Positions 35,228 through 44,764 of a DNA stretch of 64,000 bases are shown piece after piece. A model generated the notes under the pieces. That model saw only the letters and a program-made list of their open reading frames with translations. It was not told the origin of the DNA and made no database searches. Positions within the stretch are counted from its first letter, which is position 1, and each line of letters opens with the position of its first letter. The position numbers and the translations under genes were made by a program. The stretch is from Gorillibacterium timonense (GTDB lineage: Bacteria > Bacillota > Bacilli > Paenibacillales > NBRC-103111), in assembly GCF_001457415.1 (NCBI RefSeq), contig NZ_LN881723.1, positions 951,502 to 1,015,501 on the forward strand. Direction: 5' to 3'.

Positions 35228-36985
35228 TCACACGTGTGGAAAATACTCCTTCCACCGCTCGCCCACGAGCTTGACGATATCCTCGCGGGGGAACAGCTCT
35301 TCCGGGTAGCCGGGCTTCATGCGCGCATCGATGACGAGCGGAAGCCGATAGCTGAGATGATGGCGCTCCACCCGGGTGCGGGCGTACAGATCGGCGGCGG
35401 GATTGAAGCGTGTGAAAACCGTCCACAGGAATGCCGTCTGGTCGCGGGCCACCGCCGCATCTTCGGTCAGGATGACGAGAGGCCAGTCGGCGAGTGCGTC
35501 GCCGTGCTCGGTTGCGAGCCGCTCCGACAGCTCCGGATCGGCGGAATAGCCAGCGCCGGAGACGACCAGGCAACCGGGGCAGTAAGGTTCTGCGCTGCGA
35601 ATGCCTGGAATGACGCCGCCCCGATAATCGCCTGGCAGCTTCCGCTTCGGTTCTCCCACTCCAAGCAGGATCGCCTTGCTGCCATGGCTTTGGCGGTGTC
35701 CGGTATCGTCCAGCGTATCATGCGAAGAAGGGGTGATGATGATCAGGTCTTCTTCCGGATCAAACCGTTCCAGCACGGCTTGAAGCAGCTCGTCGAACCG
35801 ATCCAGCCGAACCGGCTGATCGGTGACCAGCAGGAGCTTGGTCAAGGATAACTGGCCCTCTCCAAGGATGCGGAAGGCATGACCGAGCGCTTCGCGGCGA
35901 TAGCTCTCGCGAACGATGGCCGCAGCGAGCGGATGGAAGCCCGTCTCCGCATAGGTCCACAGCTCGCGTACGCCGGGCATGACGAGTGGAATCGTCGGAG
36001 ACAAGAGCCTCTGCAAGTATTCGCCAAGGTAATAATCCTCCTGCCGCGGTTTGCCGACAATGGTCGCCGGATAGACCGCATCCTTGCGGTGATACACCCG
36101 CTCTACCTGAAGCACTGGAAAATCATGCGTAAGCGAGTAGTAGCCGTAGGGGTCGCCGAACGGTCCTTCCGGACGGCGCAGATGCGGCGGAACCTTACCG
36201 CGAATAGCGAACTCGGCCTCTGCAATGAGCCGATGGCCGCCATCCGGTGCGGGAGCCATGCCGATCTTCTCCCCGAGAATCAGGGAGGCAAGAAGAATCT
36301 CCGGGAGCATCTCCGGCACCGGCGCTACCGCCGAAGCGATGAGTGCAGGCGGCCCGCCGAGAAAGACCGTCACCGGCAGCGCCTCACCTCTCTCCTGCGC
36401 TTCGCTGTAATGATAGCCGCCGCCTTTGTGCTTCTGCCAATGCATGCCGGTGGTCTGATCATCATAGATCTGCATCCGGTACATGCCCAGATTGCTCGCG
36501 CCGCTTACCGGACTCTCCGTATAGACCAAGGGCATCGAAACGAAGGGACCGCCATCCTCCTGCCAGCAGGTGAGCGCCGGCAGCCCCTCGAGAGGAGAGC
36601 TTTCCCGACTCGCTGCCAGGATAGGTGCGGAAGCGGCGGTCTTCGTCCCTACCTTGAGCAGCTCCCAGAGCAGCCCCTTCTCCTTCCAGACCGCTAGCGG
36701 CGTAGGGGGAAGCAGCCGCTCCAGCGCGCCAACCGCGTGCTTGACCAGCTCTTCGGGACGAGTTCCGAAAGCGAGCTCCATTCGGCGGGAGGTCCCGAAC
36801 AGGTTCGTGATCACCGGGAAAGAGCTTCCTTTTACATTCGTGAATAGCAGGGCCGGTCCGCCTTCTTCGATTACGCGGCGATGAATCTCGGCGATTTCCA
36901 GGTAAGGATCGACGGGGGCTGAGAGGATGGCAAGCTCCTTCTCCCGTTCCAGAAGATCGATGAATTGTCGCAAATTCCGGTGCAT
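35228..36985 (-). CDS. UbiD family decarboxylase (probable menaquinone type)
   Basis: 585 aa. Prenylated-FMN-dependent decarboxylase. Family marks include MYRMQIYDDQTTGMHWQKHKGG (core RMQIYDDQTTGM), the catalytic region EGPFGDPYGYYS with the conserved Glu, and the long C-terminal extension typical of the menaquinone-pathway (MqnL-like) group. ATG 36985 has AGGGAG 7 nt upstream. With MqnE in the same window, decarboxylation of a dihydroxynaphthoate intermediate is the likely role. No UbiX is seen nearby. Confidence 0.88.
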   Translation of the reverse strand: MHRNLRQFIDLLEREKELAILSAPVDPYLEIAEIHRRVIEEGGPALLFTNVKGSSFPVITNLFGTSRRMELAFGTRPEELVKHAVGALERLLPPTPLAVWKEKGLLWELLKVGTKTAASAPILAASRESSPLEGLPALTCWQEDGGPFVSMPLVYTESPVSGASNLGMYRMQIYDDQTTGMHWQKHKGGGYHYSEAQERGEALPVTVFLGGPPALIASAVAPVPEMLPEILLASLILGEKIGMAPAPDGGHRLIAEAEFAIRGKVPPHLRRPEGPFGDPYGYYSLTHDFPVLQVERVYHRKDAVYPATIVGKPRQEDYYLGEYLQRLLSPTIPLVMPGVRELWTYAETGFHPLAAAIVRESYRREALGHAFRILGEGQLSLTKLLLVTDQPVRLDRFDELLQAVLERFDPEEDLIIITPSSHDTLDDTGHRQSHGSKAILLGVGEPKRKLPGDYRGGVIPGIRSAEPYCPGCLVVSGAGYSADPELSERLATEHGDALADWPLVILTEDAAVARDQTAFLWTVFTRFNPAADLYARTRVERHHLSYRLPLVIDARMKPGYPEELFPREDIVKLVGERWKEYFPHV

Positions 36986-37068
36986 GAGCAAGCTCCCTTG
37001 ACTAGAAAATAAGGTCCGATTATGGCAAGGATTTCAAGCCCATTATATCGGTTTTACCCGCCCGTTTC

Positions 37069-37118
37069 AAAAAAACAGGGCGTTCTCCAGCTTTTTGCAA
37101 AGCCGAAAAACGTCCTGT
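37069..37118 (-). terminator. Terminator of the thioredoxin-like gene
   Basis: On the minus strand ACAGG(A)CGTT pairs with AACG(C)CCTGT, followed by seven Ts. Confidence 0.75.
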
Positions 37119-37187
37119 TGGACAGAACAGAGGACCGAAAGAATGGCTCCCGGTCCACATGATAGCCGCTCTTCGGCGTGGTCGCCG

Positions 37188-37544
37188 TTATGCTTTGGCC
37201 GCACCGGGATAGAGCTCGGCAACCTGCAGGCTCTTGTCCAGGAACTCCTCGATCTCTTCGCGCGTTTTACGCAGCTTGCTGACAAAACGGGTCAGCTCCT
37301 CACCCTTCTTGAAGGTGATGAAGCTGGGGATGCCGAGAATGTTCAGCTCGCTGCAAAGATCTGGCAGCTCGTCACGATCGACATGAACGAAGGTGATCCG
37401 GTCTCCATATTTGACTTCCACCTCCGACATGAACGGGTCGATAAAGTGGCAATCTCCGCACCATACCGCTTTAAAGACGGCAACCGTCGGCTTTTCTTCC
37501 GCAATCTGGGTTCGAAACTCCGCATCCTGATGAATCTGGCGCAT
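37188..37544 (-). CDS. Thioredoxin-like protein, WCGDC active site
   Basis: 118 aa with a thioredoxin fold and the unusual active site VWCGDCHF, as in the YtpP/YusE-like Firmicute group, and a cis-proline GIPSFI. The WCGDC dipeptide usually implies a redox potential different from TrxA. No signal peptide, so cytoplasmic. ATG 37544 has GGAGGG upstream. Followed by its own terminator. Redox partner unknown. Confidence 0.9.
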   Translation of the reverse strand: MRQIHQDAEFRTQIAEEKPTVAVFKAVWCGDCHFIDPFMSEVEVKYGDRITFVHVDRDELPDLCSELNILGIPSFITFKKGEELTRFVSKLRKTREEIEEFLDKSLQVAELYPGAAKA

Positions 37545-37698
37545 GGTTATTCCCTCCTGCTATCTGTTGTTATCATTCGGTTGGTTCATCTTCATTTGAT
37601 CTTGCACCGAAAGGGCGACATTGTCAAATGCCGGTTTAATTCGTTCACCCGGTGGGAAAAATAACCGGAAAGCGTGAAGAAGGAGCGAGCGATGCCCC

Positions 37699-39084
37699 AT
37701 GAATGCGATCAACCGCCTGCAAGAAGCTGTGAAAGCGATAAAAACCCGCTTCCTTACCCGCAGTAAGCCGGAGGCGGCTCACCCTTTGCTAGCCCAAGAG
37801 GGTCTTCCCTCATCCGGTGACAAGAGCCGGTCGACCCGCGATGTCCCACCTGCCCTCACTTCAACGGCGGCAGAAAGGGTGGGAGCCCTCCTCCGTACCG
37901 CCCTTCAGTCGGTTCAAGCGCATCGGCTTGACCTGCGTGAGCGGTCGGAGTTACTCGCAACGACACTGCGAGAATCCGAACGCTTCGGGATGGAAGCGGC
38001 TGCCGAGCTTGTGCTCCCGAATGAAGGGAATCCGGTGAAGTCAGCAAGAATGGAGTCTGTCGCTGATGCGGATTCAGCGATTCTTCGCTGGGTTCAAGAA
38101 GAAACCGCTCGGATGAATCGGAACAATGTAACCCGTACCTATGCCTACCAGCGGATCTATTCTCGTCATCCCGAGCTTCATTGGGCCTTTCTTGCCCATA
38201 TGGTATCCCGCAATTCCGGCTGGAACATGACCGATCTGAAAGGCGATCTCGTTCCGAAGCTCATCGGAAACAGGCAATCAGAAGCGCTCTACTTGATGCT
38301 GGAGCGAGCGAACGCCCTCATCTTTCAGGATGCCTACCCTCAGCTTCTGCTCTATCAGGAGGGAAAACGGCGCGGACGGAGGCTGACCTTCCTGCTGGAG
38401 CGGCTGCCGGTCTCTACGTTCATGCCGCCGCTTTGGGACGATTTTGCCGAAACCGGCGACCCTGTCCCGCTTGCCATCGGACTTATCATCAACGAACAGA
38501 ATTACATTCAAGGAAGAGTCGTGGAGAATCCCTTGTTCGTCAAAAGCGTGCTGGAACAGCCCTTTTTTCACGCGGAATCGCTCCTTCATGTGAACCAGGT
38601 GCTCTTTCCCTACCTGACGAATGCCGAGAACAAGGTTCGGCTTGCGGGGATCACATTGGAGGATTTTCCCGATCTGAACGAACGCATCCGATTCGGCCGC
38701 AAGCTCTATGCCCTCCTCTTCGGAATCGCAACCGTTCACGCAGGCTGCCGCAGCTTTGCCGACAAGGTGCCGCATACCGGCTCTCGGGCGGATTATTGGC
38801 CGAAGCTCTTCTCGCCAACCAAACAAAAACCTCCATCTCGGGGTGAGATGGAGGTGTCTGGTGCTGACTCGCTTTGGTACAGTCCGACGCTTGCTGCTGC
38901 TTGGCCTAACCGCCCAGTTGAGCCCGCAGTTCCCGCCGATTGGTTCCGCGATATGAGTCCGCTCAAGCACTTCTCCGCGCTTAAGCCACCCGCTTCGTGG
39001 ATCATGGACCGGGAGCACCTGAACCTGCTCAAGGCGCAGGAAGCCGCGCTGCTCGCTAAAACATGGAGCAAGCCGCTCGCTTAG
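37699..39084 (+). CDS. DUF2515 family protein (YppC-like)
   Basis: 461 aa. The DUF2515 region (about residues 125-330) shows NNVTRTYAYQRIYSRHPE, then WAFLAHMVSRNSGWNMTDLKG (core HMVSRNSGWNMTDL) and PLAIGLIINEQNYI, found in B. subtilis YppC, whose function is unknown. The N-terminal 100 residues are variable and the C-terminal 90 form a low-similarity extension. ATG 37699 lies 13 nt from AAGGAG, a long gap. An overlapping 24-codon frame starts at 37692 with ideal spacing. It converges on the flippase gene with 26 nt between stops. Confidence 0.8.
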   Translation: MNAINRLQEAVKAIKTRFLTRSKPEAAHPLLAQEGLPSSGDKSRSTRDVPPALTSTAAERVGALLRTALQSVQAHRLDLRERSELLATTLRESERFGMEAAAELVLPNEGNPVKSARMESVADADSAILRWVQEETARMNRNNVTRTYAYQRIYSRHPELHWAFLAHMVSRNSGWNMTDLKGDLVPKLIGNRQSEALYLMLERANALIFQDAYPQLLLYQEGKRRGRRLTFLLERLPVSTFMPPLWDDFAETGDPVPLAIGLIINEQNYIQGRVVENPLFVKSVLEQPFFHAESLLHVNQVLFPYLTNAENKVRLAGITLEDFPDLNERIRFGRKLYALLFGIATVHAGCRSFADKVPHTGSRADYWPKLFSPTKQKPPSRGEMEVSGADSLWYSPTLAAAWPNRPVEPAVPADWFRDMSPLKHFSALKPPASWIMDREHLNLLKAQEAALLAKTWSKPLA

Positions 39085-39110
39085 AGCCGGAACCTTTCTA
39101 TTCGAAACTC

Positions 39111-40745
39111 TTAGAGCTTGAAGCCGACAAGCCGGCCAAATTTGGTGACCAACCGACGAACGGAAGCCGGATACGTTTCGAGATCTTCTCTCGTCACGGC
39201 CTTGGTCACACCGAGCATCACGACATAGAGCAGACAAACCACGCCGCCCACCAGGCAGGACTGCACGAGGAAATCGATCCGGTACGGAATGCCGGTGATC
39301 AGCTTACCGGAGCCCCAGGCGACGAGATAACCGACAAGGGAAACGACGGCTGTCGTGAAATAGAACCGGGTCCAGCGCCCGCGCGTGAAAATATGGAAGC
39401 CTTCCACCCGCTGTTTAAGACTGCGATGGTTGAGCCAGGACATGATGATGAAGCATAGAGCCGTTCCGCCCATAATCCCGTAGATGCCGATGAAGGGAGC
39501 GAGCGCATAGCTCACGATCAGCTTGACGGCAAGGCCGATGATCACATGTCCGACGAGCGGCTTCATGACGCCCATGCCGGTCAGGATCGCCCCGGAGGTC
39601 TGCATGAGAATCTGGAACATCGCCGTAACCGTCAGGAAAGCGATCAGGCTCGTCCCGGCTGCGTTGCCGAAGGCGAGGGAATTGATCGGCTTCGCGCCGA
39701 CCGTAATCAGGATGACGAACGGCATCCCGGTCAGGACGGCCAACTGCATCGCGCGGCCCGCCTGCTTGGCTACCAGGCGGTTATCTCCCTTGGCGAAAGC
39801 CGCGGAGATGATCGGCACGATCGATTGGCTGATCGCGATGGCGAGCACGATCGGCAGTCCGGCAAGAGACTGGGCGCGCCCTCCGAGCTGCCCGAGGATG
39901 TCTTGCGCCTTCTGGTCTCCGAGACTGGAGATCAGGAGCGGCTTCACGATGGAGGAATCGATGTAGTTCACCATCGGGACCGTTGCCGAATAAAGCACGA
40001 TCGGCACCGCGATCACAAGAAGCGTCTTGTAGATCGACGTATACTTGATACGGCTGGCGGCCAATACCTCCCGTTCGGACGGGATATTGCCTTCCTCTTC
40101 ATCCTTCTTGCGGAGCCGAACGAGATAGATCAGGAGCACCAGAATAGCCCCGATGGTTCCCGCCACGCCTCCGAAGGAAGCGCCGGTAACCCCCCAGGAA
40201 AGCCCCCAATCCACCACATGAATGAACCAATAGGCGAGAAATACCGCCGTCACCACGCGCAGAATCTGCTCGAAGATCTGCGACAAGCCGTTCGGCATCA
40301 TATGCTGACGTCCTTGAAAATACCCGCGGATAATCGCGGCAAGCGGGAACAGGAGAAGCGCCGGAGCAATCGCCCGGATGGGACCGACCGCACTCGGGTC
40401 CTTGCTGGCTGCCGCCTGAATCGGAGCGTACAGATAGAGAATCACCGTCATCAGAATGCCGGATATGACGGCAAACCAAATGGCGGCTTGGAAGATCCGC
40501 TCCGCTTCCGCTTTGCGGCCTAGCTCCATCCGCTCGGAGACGAGCTTGCTCACCGCACTCGGGAAGCCCGCCGTCGCAATCGTAAAGAAAATAAAATAAA
40601 CATTATAGGAAATCGTATAGGTTCCCATCCCGCTGTCCCCGAGCAAATTCTGCAGTGGGATGCGTTGGACAAACCCGAGAAACCGGGCGACGAATGCGGC
40701 AAGCGTCAAAATAACGGTGCCTTTGACTAAGGAATCCTTGGACAA
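39111..40745 (-). CDS. Lipid II flippase, MurJ-type (YtgP/SpoVB family)
   Basis: 544 aa, the same length as B. subtilis YtgP (MurJ). MOP-superfamily protein with 14 helices that moves lipid II, or another lipid-linked sugar, across the membrane. The N-terminal GTVILTLAAFVARFLGFVQRIPLQNLLGD segment (core ARFLGFVQRIPLQNLLG) and GYFQGRQHMMPNGLSQI are diagnostic. Likely TTG start at 40745 with AAGG upstream. It is the last gene of a leftward cluster asnB-HAD-DUF456-ThuA-flippase with short gaps. Confidence 0.9.
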   Translation of the reverse strand: MSKDSLVKGTVILTLAAFVARFLGFVQRIPLQNLLGDSGMGTYTISYNVYFIFFTIATAGFPSAVSKLVSERMELGRKAEAERIFQAAIWFAVISGILMTVILYLYAPIQAAASKDPSAVGPIRAIAPALLLFPLAAIIRGYFQGRQHMMPNGLSQIFEQILRVVTAVFLAYWFIHVVDWGLSWGVTGASFGGVAGTIGAILVLLIYLVRLRKKDEEEGNIPSEREVLAASRIKYTSIYKTLLVIAVPIVLYSATVPMVNYIDSSIVKPLLISSLGDQKAQDILGQLGGRAQSLAGLPIVLAIAISQSIVPIISAAFAKGDNRLVAKQAGRAMQLAVLTGMPFVILITVGAKPINSLAFGNAAGTSLIAFLTVTAMFQILMQTSGAILTGMGVMKPLVGHVIIGLAVKLIVSYALAPFIGIYGIMGGTALCFIIMSWLNHRSLKQRVEGFHIFTRGRWTRFYFTTAVVSLVGYLVAWGSGKLITGIPYRIDFLVQSCLVGGVVCLLYVVMLGVTKAVTREDLETYPASVRRLVTKFGRLVGFKL

Positions 40746-40799
40746 GCAAGCGACCTTCTTCCTTCTGGCGGGTTGCGCCGAAACTGATCAAGCCGCCGG

Positions 40800-41537
40800 T
40801 TATCCCTCCAGCGGATTTGGGGTGCGGATCTCTTCCAACGGTTGGTTGTGTCCGTAAATCGGGCTTGCCCCGTGCCTGGGGGCCGCCCAGCGGACCGCAT
40901 TAGAGAGAACGCGGAGAACATTGGCATCGTAATACGTCGGGTACGATTCGTGTCCGGGACGGAAGTAGAACACCTTCCCTTGGCCGCGGTGATAGGTGCA
41001 GCCGCTGCGGAACACTTCGCCGCCTTCAAACCAGCTCACGAACACAAGCTCGTCGGGCGCGGGAATATCGAAATGCTCGCCGTACATCTCTTCATGCGGC
41101 AGCTCAAAGAACGGGCCGATTCCTTCCGCGATGGGATGCGCCGGATCGACAACCCAGAGGCGTTCCTTCTCGCCTACTTCCCGCCAACGCAGGTCGCAGG
41201 AAGTGCCCATCAACTTTTTGAATAGTTTCGAGAAGTGGCCCGAGTGGAGCACGATGAGCCCCATCCCTTTGAGAACCCGGTCATGCACGCGATTAACGAT
41301 TTCGTCCGTCACCTGATCGTGGCCCATATGTCCCCACCAGAGCAGCACATCGGTTTCCTTCAGCACCTCTTCGGTCAACCCATGCTCGAGCTGATCCATC
41401 GTAGCGGTGCGAATCTGAAAATCCTCGCTGGCAATCCCTTCAGCAATCGCCTCATGGATTCCCTTCGGGTAGACCTCGGCGACAATGCCGGGCTGGCGTT
41501 CATGCAGATACTCGTTCCAAATGGTTACATTGATCAC
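40800..41537 (-). CDS. ThuA-like domain protein
   Basis: 245 aa. ThuA-type (glutamine-amidotransferase-like) fold seen in trehalose utilisation proteins: [11 protein letters not shown] start, [32 protein letters not shown] and [18 protein letters not shown] near the end. GTG at 41537 with GAGGTGAT upstream. Some members act in keto-sugar metabolism. No sugar transporter lies nearby to support that here. Confidence 0.88.
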   Translation of the reverse strand: MINVTIWNEYLHERQPGIVAEVYPKGIHEAIAEGIASEDFQIRTATMDQLEHGLTEEVLKETDVLLWWGHMGHDQVTDEIVNRVHDRVLKGMGLIVLHSGHFSKLFKKLMGTSCDLRWREVGEKERLWVVDPAHPIAEGIGPFFELPHEEMYGEHFDIPAPDELVFVSWFEGGEVFRSGCTYHRGQGKVFYFRPGHESYPTYYDANVLRVLSNAVRWAAPRHGASPIYGHNQPLEEIRTPNPLEG

Positions 41538-41600
41538 AATATCACCTCAGAGGAATAATGGGAAACCACGACTCTGTTCGCCCAGCGAAGCGCTCGCGGA

Positions 41601-42080
41601 CTACAGAATCCAGATGAAGAACAAGACGATCATGATGAGCTGGAGGATGATCTTGGCGACCGCACTGGAAAAGATCCCGACAAGCGAGCCCACGCCGACT
41701 TTCACCGACTTGCCAAAGCTCGAGCCCACCAGCAGCTCTCCACCGAGCGCGCCGACGAACGGTCCCAGGATCAATCCGAGAAACGGAAACACGAACGGCC
41801 CGACGATAAGACCGATCGTACTGCCGATGACCGATGCCCGAGAACCGCCGAATTTCTTCACTCCAAGCGCGCTTATGACATAATCCCCCACAAAGATACC
41901 GAGGAAGATCGCCGTCTGCAGCGCCCAAAACCAAAAGTCGAACTCATCGAACCCGAAGAACCAGCCGTACACGAAAAAAGCAGCATATACCGCCACGACA
42001 CTGGGAAGAACCGGGTAGACCGTTCCGATCATTCCTACTACAAAAAGAATAAGAATCAACAGCCAACCGACGATCGTCAA
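41601..42080 (-). CDS. DUF456 membrane protein
   Basis: 159 aa, very hydrophobic, about five helices, with glycine-rich segments GLIVGPFVFPFLGLILGPFVG (glycine-zipper type, core GPFVFPFLGLILG) typical of DUF456. Start TTG 42080 has GAGGGGA 6 nt upstream; an ATG at the site is out of frame. Function unknown. Confidence 0.85.
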   Translation of the reverse strand: MTIVGWLLILILFVVGMIGTVYPVLPSVVAVYAAFFVYGWFFGFDEFDFWFWALQTAIFLGIFVGDYVISALGVKKFGGSRASVIGSTIGLIVGPFVFPFLGLILGPFVGALGGELLVGSSFGKSVKVGVGSLVGIFSSAVAKIILQLIMIVLFFIWIL

Positions 42081-42138
42081 GCATGATCCCCTCTTTCCTG
42101 CAATCGTTTATGGTTCTCCGCCTTCTCTTGCGGGCGGC

Positions 42139-42894
42139 CTATCCGCCAAAGACAAACTTCTCAATGGCACGGGCCACTCCGTCCTCTGTGTTGAGCGCTG
42201 TGATGTAATCGGCGGCAGCCTTCACTTCCTCCTGGGCGTTGCCCATCGCGATGCCAAGACCGGCTGCCCGGATCATCTTGAGGTCATTGAGGCTGTCGCC
42301 CATAGCGATGACCTCGTCCATCGTGATCCCCAGCATGTCGCAGACCTCGCGCATACCGCTTTCCTTGCTTACTCCATGCGGATTCACTTCAATGTTAAAC
42401 GGATGCGAATTCGTCAGCTCATAGCGGCCCGTCTGCTCCAGCTCGGCGTAAATCTTCGCCAACACCTCGGCATCCTCCAAATAAAACCCGAATTTCAGCC
42501 ACTCGACGCTTCCCGGATCATCCAGCCAACGTTCCTTGTTGAAGAGGCCTTCCACCGCGTATCCCCAAAACCAGGAGTCATGCTTTTTGGCCAGCTCGAC
42601 CATTTCATGGATCCATTCCACCTCCATGAGATGCCGCGTCTTCAGCCTGCCGGGAGCTTCCCACACTTCGCTTCCGTTGGCTGCAACCATCGGAGAGGCA
42701 AGTCCGAGCTCCTGCACGTAGGGCTGAACGCTCTGCAGCCCTCTTCCGGTGGCAAACATAACTGGAACCCCATGTTCGATGGCGCGCTCCATCCACTTGC
42801 GGTTCTCGGGAGAGATTTGGCTCTCCTCATTCAAAACAGTCCCATCCATGTCGAGAGCAATCAGCTTATAACGCTTGATAGAATTTGGCGTCAC
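42139..42894 (-). CDS. Cof-type HAD phosphatase
   Basis: 251 aa, HAD superfamily subfamily IIB. Motif I DMDGTVLN near residue 15, motif II in MFATGRG, motif III lysine around the cap, and motif IV GDSLNDLKMI. Usually dephosphorylates sugar phosphates or flavin/PLP precursors. GTG at 42894 follows AAGGAGGT closely and overlaps the asparagine synthetase stop by 29 bp, so the genes are coupled. Confidence 0.92.
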   Translation of the reverse strand: MTPNSIKRYKLIALDMDGTVLNEESQISPENRKWMERAIEHGVPVMFATGRGLQSVQPYVQELGLASPMVAANGSEVWEAPGRLKTRHLMEVEWIHEMVELAKKHDSWFWGYAVEGLFNKERWLDDPGSVEWLKFGFYLEDAEVLAKIYAELEQTGRYELTNSHPFNIEVNPHGVSKESGMREVCDMLGITMDEVIAMGDSLNDLKMIRAAGLGIAMGNAQEEVKAAADYITALNTEDGVARAIEKFVFGG

Positions 42895-44764
42895 GGCTAC
42901 CTCCTTGTCCTGCGCTTCCCGGCTGCAAATAGGTTTCATGCCACAGGGCAAACATGTAAATGGTCCAGATACGGCGGGCATAATCGCCCTCCCCCTTGCG
43001 ATGCTTGGCCAGCATCTCTTCGACGGCTGGGAAACGGACGTAGTCCCCGATGCCGCCCGCCTCGATCTGCTCCAGAATCTGGGTGCCGCGCGAGCCCTTC
43101 ATCCAGTCGCGCATCGGCACGGGGAAGCCGAGCTTCGGACGGTCGAGGATAAAGTCGGGGATGATCCCTTCCATCGCTTTACGGAAAATGTACTTGGTCG
43201 TCCCGTTCGCCAAACGATATTTCATCGGAATCCGCTTCGCCAGGTCAAACACTTCCTTGTCAAGGAAAGGCACCCGCAGCTCCAGGGAATGGGCCATCGT
43301 CATCTTGTCGGCCTTCATCAGGATATCCCCCGGCATCCACAGATTCATGTCAATGTATTGCATCCGGCTAACCGGGTCCAAATGACGGGTCTTGTTGTAA
43401 TAGTCTCCTGCGATTTGGATCGGGTTCTTGTAGGTTCCGAGCAGATCCGCATGACTCGCCAGCACGGACGCCTTCATATCCTCCGTAAAAATCTTGGCGT
43501 TGCCAAGGAAGCGTTCTTCCAAAGGGGTCGTTCCGCGCAGCAAGTAATTGCGGCCCGTGAAGCTCTGCGGCAGCAAGGCCGCCATTTGATGCAGAGCCCG
43601 CTTAAGAGGAGCCGGAAGCCAGGCCAGCGGCTTCAGCGACAACGGCTCCCGATAGATGCGGTAGCCTCCGAACAACTCGTCCGCTCCTTCACCGGACAGC
43701 ACCACTGTCACATGCTGGCGGGCCAACTCAGCCAGATGGTACAAAGCGATGGCCGAGGGGTCGGCTACCGGTTCGTCTTGATGCCAGACGGCCTTCGGCA
43801 GGCTGTCGAAGTAATCCTTCTCGGTGATCACCTTCGAGAAGTGTTGAGTACCGAGCGCCTTGGCCGTCTGCTCGGCGATGATCGTCTCGTTGTTCGCACC
43901 CTCGAAGCCGACGGAGAACGTCTGGATCGATTCGAACATGCTCATATGCGCGGCCATAGCGGTGGAATCGATGCCGCTCGACAGGAAGCAGCCCCGCTCC
44001 ACATCGCTCACGAGGTGATGCTCCACGGAATCGCGCAGCTTCGTGCGAATTTCCTCCACGTAGTCTTCGAACGGCCGGTCCTCCGGCTCAAACATCGGGT
44101 CCCAATACCGGGTTTGGGTCATGCGGCCGTCTTCCGTCACCGTCAGGTAATGAGCCGGACGAAGCTTTTGGATGCCCGCGAACATCGTATCTGGTTCGGG
44201 AACATATTGGAAGGTGAGGTAGTTCAGCAGGCTTTCCGGACGAACGGAGCGCTCCATCCCATCCGCTTCCAGGATGCTCTTGATCTCCGAGCCGAAGACA
44301 AACCTTTCCGGGGTATAGTGGTAATAGAACGGCTTGATGCCGAAGTGATCTCGGGCCGCGAGAAGCTTACGCTTCCGTTGATCCCAAATCGCAAAGCCAA
44401 ACATACCGCGCAGCATCTTGACACAATCCTCGCCAAACTCCTCATAGAGATGAACGATGGTCTCCGTGTCAGATGCCGTTCGGAACGTATGTCCACGGTC
44501 AATCAGCATCGATCGCAGTTCTTTGTAGTTGTAGATTTCGCCATTGAAAATGATCCAGACCGATTCATCCTCGTTGCAGAGCGGTTGATGCCCTTCGCGG
44601 ATGTCGATAACGGAGAGGCGTCGGAAGCCGAGGCCCACTCCCGCATCCGTTAAGAATCCCGTGTCATTCGGTCCTCGGTGGGCAATCACATCCGTCATTC
44701 GCTGCAAGGTTTCTCTAGAGGAGGCAAGGCCATTAAACAACATCATGCCTGTAATTCCGCACAT
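42866..44764 (-). CDS. asnB: Asparagine synthetase (glutamine-hydrolysing)
   Basis: 632 aa, close to AsnB/AsnO. It makes Asn from Asp, Gln and ATP. N-terminal Ntn-type glutaminase with catalytic Cys2 (MCGITG), RGPND, and NGEIYNYKELR; C-terminal synthetase with the PP-loop SSGIDSTAMA and LSGEGADELFGGY. The ATG at 44764 puts Cys at position 2 as the mechanism needs; an in-frame GTG/ATG upstream would bury it. First gene of the leftward cluster. No T-box is present upstream. Confidence 0.95.
   Translation of the reverse strand: MCGITGMMLFNGLASSRETLQRMTDVIAHRGPNDTGFLTDAGVGLGFRRLSVIDIREGHQPLCNEDESVWIIFNGEIYNYKELRSMLIDRGHTFRTASDTETIVHLYEEFGEDCVKMLRGMFGFAIWDQRKRKLLAARDHFGIKPFYYHYTPERFVFGSEIKSILEADGMERSVRPESLLNYLTFQYVPEPDTMFAGIQKLRPAHYLTVTEDGRMTQTRYWDPMFEPEDRPFEDYVEEIRTKLRDSVEHHLVSDVERGCFLSSGIDSTAMAAHMSMFESIQTFSVGFEGANNETIIAEQTAKALGTQHFSKVITEKDYFDSLPKAVWHQDEPVADPSAIALYHLAELARQHVTVVLSGEGADELFGGYRIYREPLSLKPLAWLPAPLKRALHQMAALLPQSFTGRNYLLRGTTPLEERFLGNAKIFTEDMKASVLASHADLLGTYKNPIQIAGDYYNKTRHLDPVSRMQYIDMNLWMPGDILMKADKMTMAHSLELRVPFLDKEVFDLAKRIPMKYRLANGTTKYIFRKAMEGIIPDFILDRPKLGFPVPMRDWMKGSRGTQILEQIEAGGIGDYVRFPAVEEMLAKHRKGEGDYARRIWTIYMFALWHETYLQPGSAGQGGSRDAKFYQAL

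Noticed and set aside
42875..44653. A 592-codon open frame antisense to asparagine synthetase
   Set aside because: It mirrors the codon structure of asnB in a GC-rich region, has no recognisable domain and no ribosome site. asnB itself is beyond doubt.
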